64,000 nucleotides of DNA from positions 248,001 through 312,000 of the forward strand of contig OY969109.1 in assembly GCA_963698015.1 (NCBI GenBank), written 5' to 3'. The notes below the pieces were generated by a model, which was not told the origin of the DNA, did not search any database, and saw only the letters and a list, made by a program, of their open reading frames with translations. The position numbers were made by a program, and so were the translations under genes. Origin of the DNA: VAXT01 sp963698015. Lineage in GTDB: Bacteria; Actinomycetota; Thermoleophilia; Gaiellales; Gaiellaceae. The stretch's first letter is position 1, and each line of letters opens with the position of its first letter. Shown piece after piece: positions 42,063-50,864 of this stretch.

Positions 42063-42838
42063 ACACGGGCCACGCCTCCTTCGCCCAGTCGCCGAAGTCG
42101 AGGTCGGTCAGGAGCCCGAGCGCGAGGCCGGGGTCCGGGTCGACCCAGACGAACGTCCCGCTGGCGCCCCAGTGGCCGTACGTGCCCGGCTGAGGTGCGC
42201 GTGCCCGTGAAGTGCGGCTGCTTCCCGTCCTTGAGCTCGAAGCCGAGGCCCCAGTCGTTCGGGTCGAAACGGCCGAGGCCGGGAATCACGCCGGCGAGGC
42301 CGGGGAACTGCACCCGCGTCGCCTCGGCGAGGGTCTCGGGAGCGACGAGCGTCGGCTCCATGAACTCGCGCGTCACCTTGACGAGGTCGTCGAGCGAGCC
42401 GTAGAGGCCCCCGGCGGGAGTGCCGCGGTGAACCGCTTCCATGTGCAGCGGGCTCAGCACCGACTTCTGGAGGTACTCCTCGAACGGCATCTCCGCATTC
42501 GCCGCGAGCCGCTCCGCGAGCGCCTCGAAGCCGGGGTTCGAGTAGATCCGCCGCGTGCCCGGCCTCGCGATCGGCGGGCCCGGCTCGAAGGGCAGGCCGG
42601 AGGTGTGCGCGAGCAGGTGCCTGATCGTCGAGCCGGGCGGGCCGGCGGGCTCGTCCAGGTCGATCGTCCCCTCCTCAGCGGCCACCAGAGCGGCGAACGC
42701 GACGACCGGCTTCGAGACCGACGCCCAGCGGAACACGCGCGTCGGGTCCCCGCGACGGCCCAGTTCGCCCTCCTTCGAGAGCGCTGCCACAGCGACGTTC
42801 TCGGCCGGCCACGAGTCGGTGAGTTGAAGCGCTTCCAG
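42028..42838 (-). CDS. Serine hydrolase / class C beta-lactamase-like protein, one frameshift
   Basis: Penicillin-binding-protein-fold hydrolase. SxxK in RWASVSKPVVAFAALVAAEE, YxN in RIYSNPGFEALAERL and the third motif in GTYGHWGASGTF. After HFTGTRTS the frame shifts by one base at about 42188-42195; the rest, TYGHWGASGTFVWVDPDPGL...VVAEARP, is one frame over. Total length is 3n+1. The start is unclear: GTG 42790 truncates a typical N-terminus, CTG 42838 gives LEALQLTDSWPAENVAVAAL. True beta-lactamase activity is unlikely. Confidence 0.75.
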
Positions 42839-42858
42839 GGCGTCTCGATACTACGGGC

Positions 42859-44055
42859 GTGAAGCAGATCTTTCCGTCGAGCATCACGGCCGGCGGGTTC
42901 GCCGCGGGCGGGAGCGTTCTCGAGCACGGGTTCGGCCAGACGAAGCCGTACACACTCGGCGTCGAGGAGGAGTACATGCTCCTCGACCCGAACAGCTTCG
43001 ACCTCGTTCAGCACATCGACACCTTCCTGGCCGCGGTCGTCGGCCACGAGCTCGAGGCGCAGATGAAGGCCGAGCTGATGCAGTCGGTGCTCGAGATCGC
43101 GACGCCCGTCTGCGACACGCCCGCCGAGGTCGACCGGGAGCTGCGGAAGCTGCGCGAGTACGTGGTCTCGGTCGCCTCGCAGAAGTCGCTGCGCGTCGGC
43201 TCGGCGGGCACGCATCCGTTCAGCCTCTTCGAGGCGCAGCGGATCACGGCCCGCGACCGGTACCGCGCGCTCGTCGACCAGATGCAGTACGTGGCGCGCC
43301 GGGAGCTGATCTTCGGCCTCCACATCCACGTCGCCGTCGACGACGCGGAGAAGGCGATCCAGGTCGTGAACGGGCTCCTGGTCGAGCTGCCTCTCCTGCT
43401 GGCGCTGTCCGCGAGCTCGCCGTTCTGGCGCGGAGAGGCGACGGGCCTCGCTTCGACACGGCAGCTCGTGTTCGCCGCGTTCCCGCGCTCCGGCCCACCG
43501 CCACGCTTCCGCGACTACGCCGACTACGCGGAGGTCGTCGGCCAGCTCGAGAAGACCGGCTGCATCGCGGACTACACGCACATCTGGTGGGACATCCGCC
43601 CGCACCCGCGGCTGGGGACGGTCGAGGTCCGGATCTGCGACTCGGTGTCCCGGGTCGAGCACGCGGTGGCGTTGGCCGCGTACTGCCAGGCGCTCGTGAA
43701 GCTGTACTGCGAGCGCTTCGAGCGCGGCGAGGAGATCCGCTCGTACCACCGGATCCTGACGAGCGAGAACAAGTGGCTCGCCGCGCGCTACGGGCTCGAG
43801 GCACCGCTGATGGATCTCGCCACCGAGGCGCGGAACCGCGTGCCCGTCGCGCAGCTGATCCGGCGCCGGCTGAAGGAGCTGGCGCCGCACGCGAAGGAGC
43901 TCGGCTCCGAGAGCGCGCTCGACGGGATCCGCGAGATCCTGGCCGGCGGGAACGGCGCCGACCGCCAGCTCCGCGTCTTCAACGCGAACCGGGATCTGAC
44001 CGAGGTCGTCCGCGAGATCGCAGACGCAACCGAGGCAGCGGCCGTCTCCGCCTAG
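42859..44055 (+). CDS. YbdK-type carboxylate-amine ligase (glutamate-cysteine ligase family 2)
   Basis: 398 residues from GTG 42859. YTLGVEEEYMLLDPNSFDLV, QMKAELMQSVLEIATPVCDT, VGSAGTHPFSLFEAQRITAR, FGLHIHVAVDD and WWDIRPHPRLGTVEVRICDS are signature stretches of the GCS2 superfamily, with Glu/His metal ligands. Such enzymes make gamma-glutamyl bonds; the exact amine is unknown (cysteine, or other, as in ergothioneine EgtA relatives). Divergent from the serine hydrolase. Confidence 0.9.
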   Translation: MKQIFPSSITAGGFAAGGSVLEHGFGQTKPYTLGVEEEYMLLDPNSFDLVQHIDTFLAAVVGHELEAQMKAELMQSVLEIATPVCDTPAEVDRELRKLREYVVSVASQKSLRVGSAGTHPFSLFEAQRITARDRYRALVDQMQYVARRELIFGLHIHVAVDDAEKAIQVVNGLLVELPLLLALSASSPFWRGEATGLASTRQLVFAAFPRSGPPPRFRDYADYAEVVGQLEKTGCIADYTHIWWDIRPHPRLGTVEVRICDSVSRVEHAVALAAYCQALVKLYCERFERGEEIRSYHRILTSENKWLAARYGLEAPLMDLATEARNRVPVAQLIRRRLKELAPHAKELGSESALDGIREILAGGNGADRQLRVFNANRDLTEVVREIADATEAAAVSA

Positions 44056-45159
44056 CGCCCGGTTGCCGCGTCGAGGAAGGCCGGTGCCCCATGGCGCTGG
44101 AGCACGAGCAACCGGCGTCCATCCGGCCGGAAGCCGAGCCCCGTGATCTCCGTGGGACGACTCTTGCCCTACGCACACGCCCGAACGCAGTGTCGTAGAG
44201 CCAGAGCGATCGCCTCCACTGAAGGCGAGCACCCGCCCGTTCGACGTCACTGCGGCGCTCGGACCCACGGTCAGGTCCTGGCCGAGCGCAATGCGCGGAA
44301 AGCGCACAACGCGTGTCGGTTCGAGCGTCGAAAGATCGACGGTCGTCACGCTGCCGAGATACGGGCTCGTCAGGTAGAGGATGCGCTCGTCGGGCGAGAG
44401 CGTGAGGGCCGTCGAGCCGAGGGTGAGGAAATCGCCGACGAGCCGCAGGTCGATGCAGTGCGCGAGGCCTGTGCGTAGGTCGAGCGCGTGGACGAAGCTG
44501 TGGCCGTCAGGCTTGCTGTACAGCGTGAGCAGCCATTGCCCGTCGCGGGAGGCGACCGAGCCGACCGGGACGCCGCTCATCTTCTCGTCCGGCTCGTCGA
44601 GTCGGGTCGGTGTCAGCTTCATCGTCGCGAGATCGAGCTGCTGGAGGTCGTATCCGTTGTTCTTCCAGTGGACGAGGAAGAGGCGCTTTCCGTTTGGCGA
44701 GAGGGCCTCGACCTCGTTCAGGCCGCGTAGAACGATCTGCGCACGGCCGACGCGAATAAAGGTCGATTTCCTTCCGATCCTCGAAACCGCGAAGCGACGC
44801 CCATCGGCCGTCACGCCCGCGGGGCTCCAGTACCGCCCGGCCAGCGACCAGCCGCGCACGAGGTGACCCGTGCGTACGTCGTAACGGACGACCGTCGTTC
44901 GCGGCGACTTGGTGGGAGCAGCGGAGACGAACGTGCGCCCGTCCGCCGAGAGGATTCCAGGAGGAAGCGTGAAGCGGCGCTTGCCGCTATGAAAGGAGAA
45001 CGCCTGCAGCCCGCCCTGCCGGCCAGCGGGACGCACGAGGACGATGTCCGTCCCGGGCGCGGCCGTCGACGTGGAACCGCACGTCGAGGGCGGGCAACCG
45101 TCGGCGAGCGCAGTCGAAGGGACGAGGACGAGGGCGAGGAGTGGGAGAAGGCGTCTCAT
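44052..45159 (-). CDS. Secreted beta-propeller (WD40/YVTN-like) protein, frameshifted
   Basis: Signal peptide MRRLLPLLALVLVPSTALAD, then repeated propeller strands (RYDVRTGHLVRGWSLAGRYW, RVGRAQIVLRGLNEVEALSP, LVHWKNNGYDLQQLDLATMK, TTVDLSTLEPTRVVRFPR). The last ~50 residues are spread over three frames: WLYDTAFGRVRRA, then SRPTEITGLGFRPDGRRLLV to AAFLDAATGR-type end, consistent with two single-base deletions near 44210 and 44175. Net length is 3n+1. Function unknown; it shares a divergent promoter region with the ECF sigma factor. Confidence 0.65.
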
Positions 45160-45262
45160 GTCATCTATACGCCCCGCAGGCGGCTGAAGGTCCGTCGGAC
45201 CTCTCACAACTCCGTCCGCGTATGGACCTCGTGCCCGATGACACTCGTATAGTCAGCGCGCC
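45160..45262. promoter_or_regulatory. Divergent promoter region, ECF sigma / propeller protein
   Basis: Rightward TATAGT at 45248-45253, 9 bp before the sigma ATG, with a TGGACC-like element about 19 bp upstream. Leftward TATAGA at 45169-45164, only 4-5 bp before the propeller ATG, as for leaderless transcripts. No ECF-type GGAAC/CGT promoter was evident. Confidence 0.4.
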
Positions 45263-45796
45263 ATGGTGGGCCCCGGCCGGCAGGAGCGCTCCTGGATTCG
45301 GGGCGCCCGAGCGGGATCTGTCTCGGACCTCGAGGCGCTGTTTCGCGAGCACTGGCCGCGGGCGCACAGGGCCGCGTACCTCGTCGTCCAGGACGCAGCC
45401 GCGGCGGAGGACATCGCGCAGGAGGCATTCCTGTCCGCGCTGCGCAACCTCGACTCGTTCGACCGGCGCCGTCCGTTCGGGCCGTGGCTGCACCGGATCG
45501 TCGTCAACCGGGCGATCGACTGGGCGCGCGCCAGGACGCTGCGCCGCGAGCTGTCCGAGGTCCCGGGCTCCGAGGACTTCGACACCGGCGACCTCGGCAC
45601 GTTCTCGGAGGGCGTCGCGGCCGGTCTCGCGGCGCTCCCGCCCGAGCAGCGCGCCGTGATCGTGCTGCGGTACCTGCTCGAGTACACGCCCGGCGAGATC
45701 GCGGACCTCCTCGAGCTGCCGCGCGGGACGGTCAACTCGCGTCTGCGCCGCGGCCTCGACCGGCTCGAGGCGATCGTCGACAGGGAGCAGCGATGA
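45263..45796 (+). CDS. ECF RNA polymerase sigma factor
   Basis: 177 residues, ATG 45263. Region 2: DLEALFREHWPRAHRAAYLV, QDAAAAEDIAQEAFLSALRN and PFGPWLHRIVVNRAIDWARA; region 4: GLAALPPEQRAVIVLRYLLE, YTPGEIADLLELPRGTVNSR, LRRGLDRL. No region 3, so group IV. It overlaps the next start as ATGA, the usual sigma/anti-sigma coupling. Confidence 0.95.
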   Translation: MVGPGRQERSWIRGARAGSVSDLEALFREHWPRAHRAAYLVVQDAAAAEDIAQEAFLSALRNLDSFDRRRPFGPWLHRIVVNRAIDWARARTLRRELSEVPGSEDFDTGDLGTFSEGVAAGLAALPPEQRAVIVLRYLLEYTPGEIADLLELPRGTVNSRLRRGLDRLEAIVDREQR

Positions 45797-46995
45797 GCGA
45801 CGACGTCAAGCGGGCGCTCCAGCGGATCCACGCGCCCGACGAGATCGAGGCCCAGCGCCGCGCGTGGGGGCTCCTCCGCGCGTCGTTCGAGGCCCGCGAG
45901 CCGGTCTCGTGGCAGCGTCGGAATCGACGGCCGCTCCTCGTCGTGGCGCTGGCGCTCCTCGTCCTGCTGGCCGCGTTCCTCTCGCCGCCCGGCCGGGCGC
46001 TCGTCGGGAGCGTGCGCGACGCGGTCACGCCCGACAAGTCGAAGCCGAAGGCCAAGCCCGCGCTCACGGCGCTGCCGGCTGGAGGCTCGCTCCTCGTCAA
46101 TTCGAGCAAGGGGCCCTGGATCGTCCATCCCGACGGGTCGATGCGGCTGCTCGGCCCCTGGTGGGAAGGCGCCTGGTCGCCGAACGCCGAGCACGTCGCG
46201 GTCACGCGCGCGCATCGCCTCGCGGCGGTCGCACCGGACGGGACGATCAGGTGGCAGCTCGCCCGGCCCAGGCTGCTCCACGGCGCCCGCTGGTCGCTCG
46301 AGCCGCGGAGCGAGTGCTGCCGCATCGCGTACCTGAACGGCAGGCAGCTCCGTGTCGTGGCCGGCGACGGGACCGGGGACGCTCCGCTGCGGGACGCAGC
46401 CGGCCCGGTCGCTCCCGCCTGGCGGCCGGGCGTGACCCGGCAGCTCGCCTTCTCGACGATCGACGGGCGAATCGAGCTCGTCGACGTGGACACGACGAAG
46501 ACGATCTGGCTGTCCGCTCCCGGCGACCCGCCGACCCAGCTCGTCTGGTCGGATGACGGCCAGCGCCTGCTCGCACTCGGCGAGCGGGCCCTGCGCGTGT
46601 TCGACTCGAACGGGAACAAGCTGTGGGCGATCGGGATGCCCGCCGGGCCATCGGGCGTCGTCTTCGTCCGCAAGAGCCACCGGTTCATCCTGATCCGCTA
46701 CTCGCCCGCGACGCAGCGCAGCGACCTCGTGCTGTTCCAGGCCGAGACCACGCCCGGCGAGCCGCGCTTCCTCTACTCGGCGCCGGGCGACTTCGGAACG
46801 CTCGCGATCTCGCAGAACGGCACGTGGCTCCTCGTCGGCTGGATCAACGCGAACCAGTGGCTGTTCCTGCGGCTCACGTCGGCCAAGGTCGAGTCCGTGT
46901 CGAACATCGTCGAGCAGTTCGGCGGCTCCAGCAGTGCGCCCCTCGAGAGAGCGTTCCCCAAGAGCGTCAGCTGGTGCTGTCCGGCTTCGCCTTAG
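45793..46995 (+). CDS. Membrane-anchored propeller protein, putative anti-sigma factor
   Basis: 400 residues from ATG 45793. A cytoplasmic N-terminus of about 50 residues (MSDDVKRALQRIHAPDEIEA) precedes a single transmembrane helix (PLLVVALALLVLLAAFLSPP, about 47-66) and a large extracytoplasmic propeller-like domain (GPWIVHPDGSMRLLGPWWEG, LVWSDDGQRLLALGERALRV). No classical zinc anti-sigma HxxxCxxC motif is present. The anti-sigma role is inferred from position and topology. A CC pair ends the protein (VSWCCPASP). Confidence 0.72.
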   Translation: MSDDVKRALQRIHAPDEIEAQRRAWGLLRASFEAREPVSWQRRNRRPLLVVALALLVLLAAFLSPPGRALVGSVRDAVTPDKSKPKAKPALTALPAGGSLLVNSSKGPWIVHPDGSMRLLGPWWEGAWSPNAEHVAVTRAHRLAAVAPDGTIRWQLARPRLLHGARWSLEPRSECCRIAYLNGRQLRVVAGDGTGDAPLRDAAGPVAPAWRPGVTRQLAFSTIDGRIELVDVDTTKTIWLSAPGDPPTQLVWSDDGQRLLALGERALRVFDSNGNKLWAIGMPAGPSGVVFVRKSHRFILIRYSPATQRSDLVLFQAETTPGEPRFLYSAPGDFGTLAISQNGTWLLVGWINANQWLFLRLTSAKVESVSNIVEQFGGSSSAPLERAFPKSVSWCCPASP

Positions 46996-47016
46996 CGCGT
47001 CGTTTAGGCTCGCAGC

Positions 47017-47478
47017 GTGCTGGAGCCCGGAGCGAACGTCCCGGACGCAACCGTCTGGATGGCCCCGCGGGAGCCGGCGATCTGCTCCAACCTGGTCGCG
47101 GGCCGGTCGGCGCTCTTCCTCTTCTTCCTGTTCGCCTGGTCGTCGACCTGAACGAACGAGCTCGAGCTCCTGCGTGACAGGAGAGCGGAGTTCGAGGAGG
47201 CGGGCGTGACGCCGTTCGCGATCTCGAGGGACTCGCCCTGGACACAGACTGCGTGGAGCCAGGCGCTCGACCTCGGCGAGATCCAGTTCCTGTCCGACTG
47301 GAACGGGGACGCGGTGCGCGGGTTCGGCGTCGCCCACGAGTTCCGCGGCATGCAGGACGTCGCCGAGCGAACGACCTTCCTGGTCGAGCGCGGCGGTACG
47401 GTGCGCCACGCATGGCGTCACGATCCCGGCGAGGTTCCGGACTTCGACGAGCTGCTCGCGGCCGCGCGGGCCTTGTAG
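47017..47478 (+). CDS. Peroxiredoxin with in-frame TGA at the peroxidatic position (putative selenoprotein)
   Basis: GTG 47017 (VLEPGANVPDATVWMAPREP). The frame is open to TAG 47478 except for one TGA (47149-47151), codon 45. Context: SALFLFFLFAWSST-TGA-TNELELLRDRRAEFEEA, aligning with the peroxiredoxin FYPFxxxxxCTxEL stretch, so the TGA replaces the catalytic cysteine. The C-terminal part is plainly peroxiredoxin: PFAISRDSPWTQTAWSQALD, then QFLSDWNGDAVRGFGV and ERTTFLVERGGTVRHAW. Reading TGA as selenocysteine gives 153 residues; C23 is the only cysteine. A hairpin with a GU loop follows. The alternative is a nonsense mutation or base-call error. It lies 21 bp behind the sigma/propeller pair. 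Confidence 0.78.
47149..47183 (+). promoter_or_regulatory. Putative bacterial SECIS element
   Basis: TGA 47149-47151, then 15 nt, then a perfect 6-bp stem CTCCTG (47167-47172) / CAGGAG (47178-47183) closing the loop CGTGA (47173-47177). The G and U of the loop are 23 and 24 nt after the TGA, similar to the fdhF SECIS in E. coli. Bacterial SECIS elements lie directly downstream of the UGA within the coding region, as here. Confidence 0.6.
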
Positions 47479-48953
47479 CGCTCGCCTGCGCGCTCTTCGT
47501 CGGGGCAGGTCTGTTTGCGACGTGGCCCGGGACCAGGTCCCTGGACACGTCCTTCATGGCCGAGGGCAAGCCCGGCTACGGCGAGGCGGCGCCCGGCGAT
47601 CACCTGCAGACGAGCTACAACCTCTGGCTCGTCGGGCACCAGCTCGAGCACGGGCGGGCGCCGTGGCGCGATCCGTACAGCTTCCAACCCGAGGTCAAAC
47701 CGCGCTGGAACTTCGCCGGTTGGCCGTTCGGCTACGTGTACTGGCCGCTCCAGGCTGCTCTGGGAACCGTGCTCGCGTGGAACGTGTTCCTCCTGCTCGG
47801 CTTCCTCGGCGCGGGCGGCTTCACGGCGCTCTGGCTCCGGGAGGTCGGCACGCCACGTGGAGCGTCGCTTGCCGGGGGTCTCGCGTTCGCCATGGCGCCG
47901 TACCTCCAGGCCCAGTGGAGCGCGGGCCACCTCCTGGCGTGGATCGCCATGCTCCTGCCACTGTCCCTGTACGGGCTCGAGCGGGCGAGGAAGGGATCGG
48001 ACTGGTGGCTCGCCCTGGCCGGGGGCGCGCTCGTCTCGATCCCGCTCTCGGGCCAGCTGCACCTCGCGCTCGGAGCGATCCCGTTCTTCGCCGCGTACGC
48101 GCTCGTGCGACTCCCCTGGGCCGCTCTGCTGGCCGTGCCCGCACTCGGCGCCGGGCTGCTCGCCGATGCACTCGCCGTGCACGGCACGACCGGGGCGAGC
48201 GGCCGCCAGTTCCGGCAGGTCGAGCACTACTCCGCGAGCCTGCCGGACTTCCTCTCGCGCGACACGCACGCGCTCGAAGGGATCGTCTACGTCGGCTGGA
48301 CGGTCGCGGTGCTCGCCGTCGCCGGGCTCGCCGCGCTCGTCCTTCGGCGCCGCTGGGGGATGGCGCTCGTGCTCGGGCTCGGCGCGCTGATCCCGATCCT
48401 GTTCGCTCTCGGCGGGAACCTGCCCGGGTACCACTTCATCTGGGAGCACGTGCCCGGGCTGCGGAACACGCGCGTGCCCGAGCGGATGATGCCGATCGCC
48501 TGCCTCGCGCTCGCGGCGCTCGTCGCGGTCGCAGTCTCGAGGCTGCGCTGGCCGGGAGCACCGCCGCGATCGTCGCCCTGCTTCTGCTCGTCGACCTGCG
48601 GCTCGGGCATGTTCCACCCGACCGCAGCCGACCCGCACAACCCCGTCTACGCAGCGCTCGCGCAACACTCGCCGGGCCGCCTGCTCGAGCTCCCCGTGTT
48701 CGAGGCGGGCAGCCAGAGCGCGAGCGTCTACCTCTACTACCTGATGCAGGCGCCGCACCAGCATCCGTCCGGCTACTCGACGACCGCTCCGCTCACAGCC
48801 GACCGCCGACTCCGCGAGCTCCAGAAGACGCCGTGCCGCTATCTCCGCGCACTCGGCGTGCAGGAGCTCGTCACCCACTACAGCGCGAAGAACCCGTGCG
48901 GCGGACGGCTCATCGCCCGCTCCGGACGGATCGCCGCCTTCCGGGTGCGCTAG
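47412..48953 (+). CDS. Multi-pass membrane protein, glycosyltransferase-like
   Basis: About 513 residues from ATG 47412, overlapping the peroxiredoxin end by 67 bp. Signal-anchor helix LVALACALFVGAGLFATWPG, the extracytoplasmic loop HLQTSYNLWLVGHQLEHGRA...DPYSF, then about ten helices (AWNVFLLLGFLGAGGFTALW, HLLAWIAMLLPLSLYGLERA) resembling PMT/GT-C enzymes. Between about 48552 and 48610 the hydrophobic strand LAGSTAAIVALLLLVDLRLG is in another frame, so two compensating indels are likely. Donor and acceptor unknown. Confidence 0.68.
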   Translation: MASRSRRGSGLRRAARGRAGLVALACALFVGAGLFATWPGTRSLDTSFMAEGKPGYGEAAPGDHLQTSYNLWLVGHQLEHGRAPWRDPYSFQPEVKPRWNFAGWPFGYVYWPLQAALGTVLAWNVFLLLGFLGAGGFTALWLREVGTPRGASLAGGLAFAMAPYLQAQWSAGHLLAWIAMLLPLSLYGLERARKGSDWWLALAGGALVSIPLSGQLHLALGAIPFFAAYALVRLPWAALLAVPALGAGLLADALAVHGTTGASGRQFRQVEHYSASLPDFLSRDTHALEGIVYVGWTVAVLAVAGLAALVLRRRWGMALVLGLGALIPILFALGGNLPGYHFIWEHVPGLRNTRVPERMMPIACLALAALVAVAVSRLRWPGAPPRSSPCFCSSTCGSGMFHPTAADPHNPVYAALAQHSPGRLLELPVFEAGSQSASVYLYYLMQAPHQHPSGYSTTAPLTADRRLRELQKTPCRYLRALGVQELVTHYSAKNPCGGRLIARSGRIAAFRVR

Positions 48954-49055
48954 AGAGCCCCTCGGAGCGCGCGGGTCGCCGACCCGGCCAGCCGACACTC
49001 ACCGTGGACAGCCACACGAAGCTCGGGATGAAGGTCGTTCGCCACGTGACCTGAG

Positions 49056-50032
49056 CTAGGCGGCGCGGACGAGCGCGTGGAGCTCCGTGAGCGGGTCGCC
49101 TTCGAGCTCGTAGCGTTCCCAGCTCTCGCCACGGTCCTCGCTGCCCCAGAGCTGCCCGTCGGCAAGGCCCGACGACGACACCTCCTTCGAACGCGACCAA
49201 CGCATACGGCATCGCAGGCAGCGGCTCCGGCAGGCCGCCTGCGAGCGCGCGCCACGCGCCGTCACGTCGCCCGTAGATCAGCGCCTGCGGATCGCGGCCG
49301 CCGTGCGCCGCGTACGGGCCCGTGCTCGCCGAGACGTACCAGAGCTCCGGGTCGTCCGGATCGACCGCGACCGACCAGGTGTAGTTCCTGTCCCTGCCTT
49401 CGTCTGCGGCGTGCCAGGAGTCGCCGGCGTCCTTGCTCCAAGCCGCACCGCCGCCGCCTGCCTCGTATGCCCGTCCGGTGACATGCGGATGCCACGCGAG
49501 CGAGTGGACGTCCCGCTGCGCACCCGGACGGTGGTCGTGCCAGGTCTCGCCTCGATCGGTCGAGCGCATGAGCCCGCCAAGCTCGATCCCGACGAGCAGA
49601 GAGCTCCGCGTCGTGCGGGCTCGGCGCGATCCAGCGGACGTGCGATGTCCAGGGTCGAGGCGGAAAGCTCCACGTCGGTCGGGAGGGCAGTATCAACAGG
49701 CTGGTGAGCTCGTCCCAGGTCTCCCCGCGGTCGTCGCTCCGGTAGAGCGCGCTCGGCTCGGTGCCTGCGTAGACCGCCCCGTCCGCCGCGCTGACGGCGA
49801 GCGAGAAGACGCCCGGCGCCGGGAGCCCGCAGTCGCGCCAGGATTCGCCGCCGTCGGTCGTTCGCCGCACGCCGCCGTCTCGCAGTCCGGCATAGACGAC
49901 GTCAGGATCGGAAGGGTCGAGAGCGAGGCACTGCGCCCCGCTTCCGGTCAGCGAGATCCGCGTCTCCCAGATGCCCTCGTGCCCGTCGAGTCGTGCGATC
50001 GCATCACCCGTTGCGGCGTACAGGCGAGCCAT
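49056..50032 (-). CDS. BNR/Asp-box repeat protein (sialidase-like propeller), two frameshifts
   Basis: Asp-box repeats: RRTTDGGESWRDCGLPAPGV, ALYRSDDRGETWDELTSLLI, LMRSTDRGETWHDHRP, AWSKDAGDSWHAADEG and LWGSEDRGESWERYELEG, i.e. S/T-x-D-x-G-x-T/S-W. ATG 50032. Two single-base insertions (about 49600 and 49165) are inferred: deleting them rejoins DAELLLVGIELGGLMRSTD and FEGGVVVGLADGQLWGS; length is 3n+2 as expected. Probably a six-bladed propeller of unknown ligand; no signal peptide, so cytoplasmic. Confidence 0.75.
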
Positions 50033-50052
50033 GACCGCACGCTACCGATCGG

Positions 50053-50826
50053 CTACATGCCCATCGCGTGGTAGCCGGAGTCGACGTAGAGCGTCGTCCC
50101 GGTCACGTTTCGCGCGTCGTCCGAGAGCAGGTACGCGGCTGCGGCGCCGACGTCGTCGGCGTCCACGTGCCGGCGCAGCGGGGCGCGCTCCTCGACGATC
50201 GCTTCCATCGTCGGGAACCCGTGGATCGAGCGCGCGGCGAGGGTGCGCACCGGTCCTGCCGAGACGGCGTTCACGCGGATGTTCTTCTGGCCCAGGTCCC
50301 ACGCCAGGTACTGAACGGACGAGTCGAGCGCGGACTTCGCGACGCCCATCACGTTGTAGTGCGGCACGGCTCGTTCACCTCCGAGGTACGTCATCGTCAG
50401 GATCGAGCCGCCGCCCCCGGCTTCCATCAGCGGCTCCGCTGCGCGCGAGGTGGCGACGAGCGAGTAGGCGCTCACGTCGAGCGCCATCCAGAACCGGTCG
50501 CGGGGCGTGTCCGTGAAGCGCCCCTCGAGGTCCTCCGCTGCGGCGAACGCCACCGAGTGCACGAGCAGGTCGAGGCCGCCGAGCGCCTCCCCCGCCTCGC
50601 GCACGACGCGCTCGACGTCGTCGTCCGAGCGGACGTCACACTCGGTGACGAGCGGGCTCGAGACGCTCTCCGCTAGCTCGCGCACGCCCTTCTCGATCCG
50701 CTCGCCCTGGTACGTGAACGCGAGCTGCGCGCCCTCCTCGGACAGGCGCCTCGCGATCGCCCAGGCGATCGAGCGCTTGTTCGCGACGCCGAGGACGAGG
50801 CCGCGCTTGCCTTCGAAGCGATTCAC
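50053..50826 (-). CDS. fabI: Enoyl-[acyl-carrier-protein] reductase (NADH)
   Basis: Final reduction of the fatty-acid elongation cycle. 257 residues from GTG 50826. LVLGVANKRSIAWAIARRLS is the FabI nucleotide site (GxxxxxSxA). Catalytic Y-x6-K in HYNVMGVAKSALDSSV, preceded by TMTYLGGERAVP; C-terminal GYHAMGM. Related InhA has a different loop. Divergent from the SDR gene by 38 bp. Confidence 0.94.
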   Translation of the reverse strand: MNRFEGKRGLVLGVANKRSIAWAIARRLSEEGAQLAFTYQGERIEKGVRELAESVSSPLVTECDVRSDDDVERVVREAGEALGGLDLLVHSVAFAAAEDLEGRFTDTPRDRFWMALDVSAYSLVATSRAAEPLMEAGGGGSILTMTYLGGERAVPHYNVMGVAKSALDSSVQYLAWDLGQKNIRVNAVSAGPVRTLAARSIHGFPTMEAIVEERAPLRRHVDADDVGAAAAYLLSDDARNVTGTTLYVDSGYHAMGM

Positions 50827-50864
50827 GGTCTGGCGATCCTAACCAGCGGTTACTGTGGGCCACC

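Noticed and set aside
47149..47151. Treating the TGA as the end of a 44-codon gene and a new gene from GTG 47206
   Set aside because: The downstream part alone would lack the peroxiredoxin N-terminal strand and active site; both halves form one family-like protein in the same frame.
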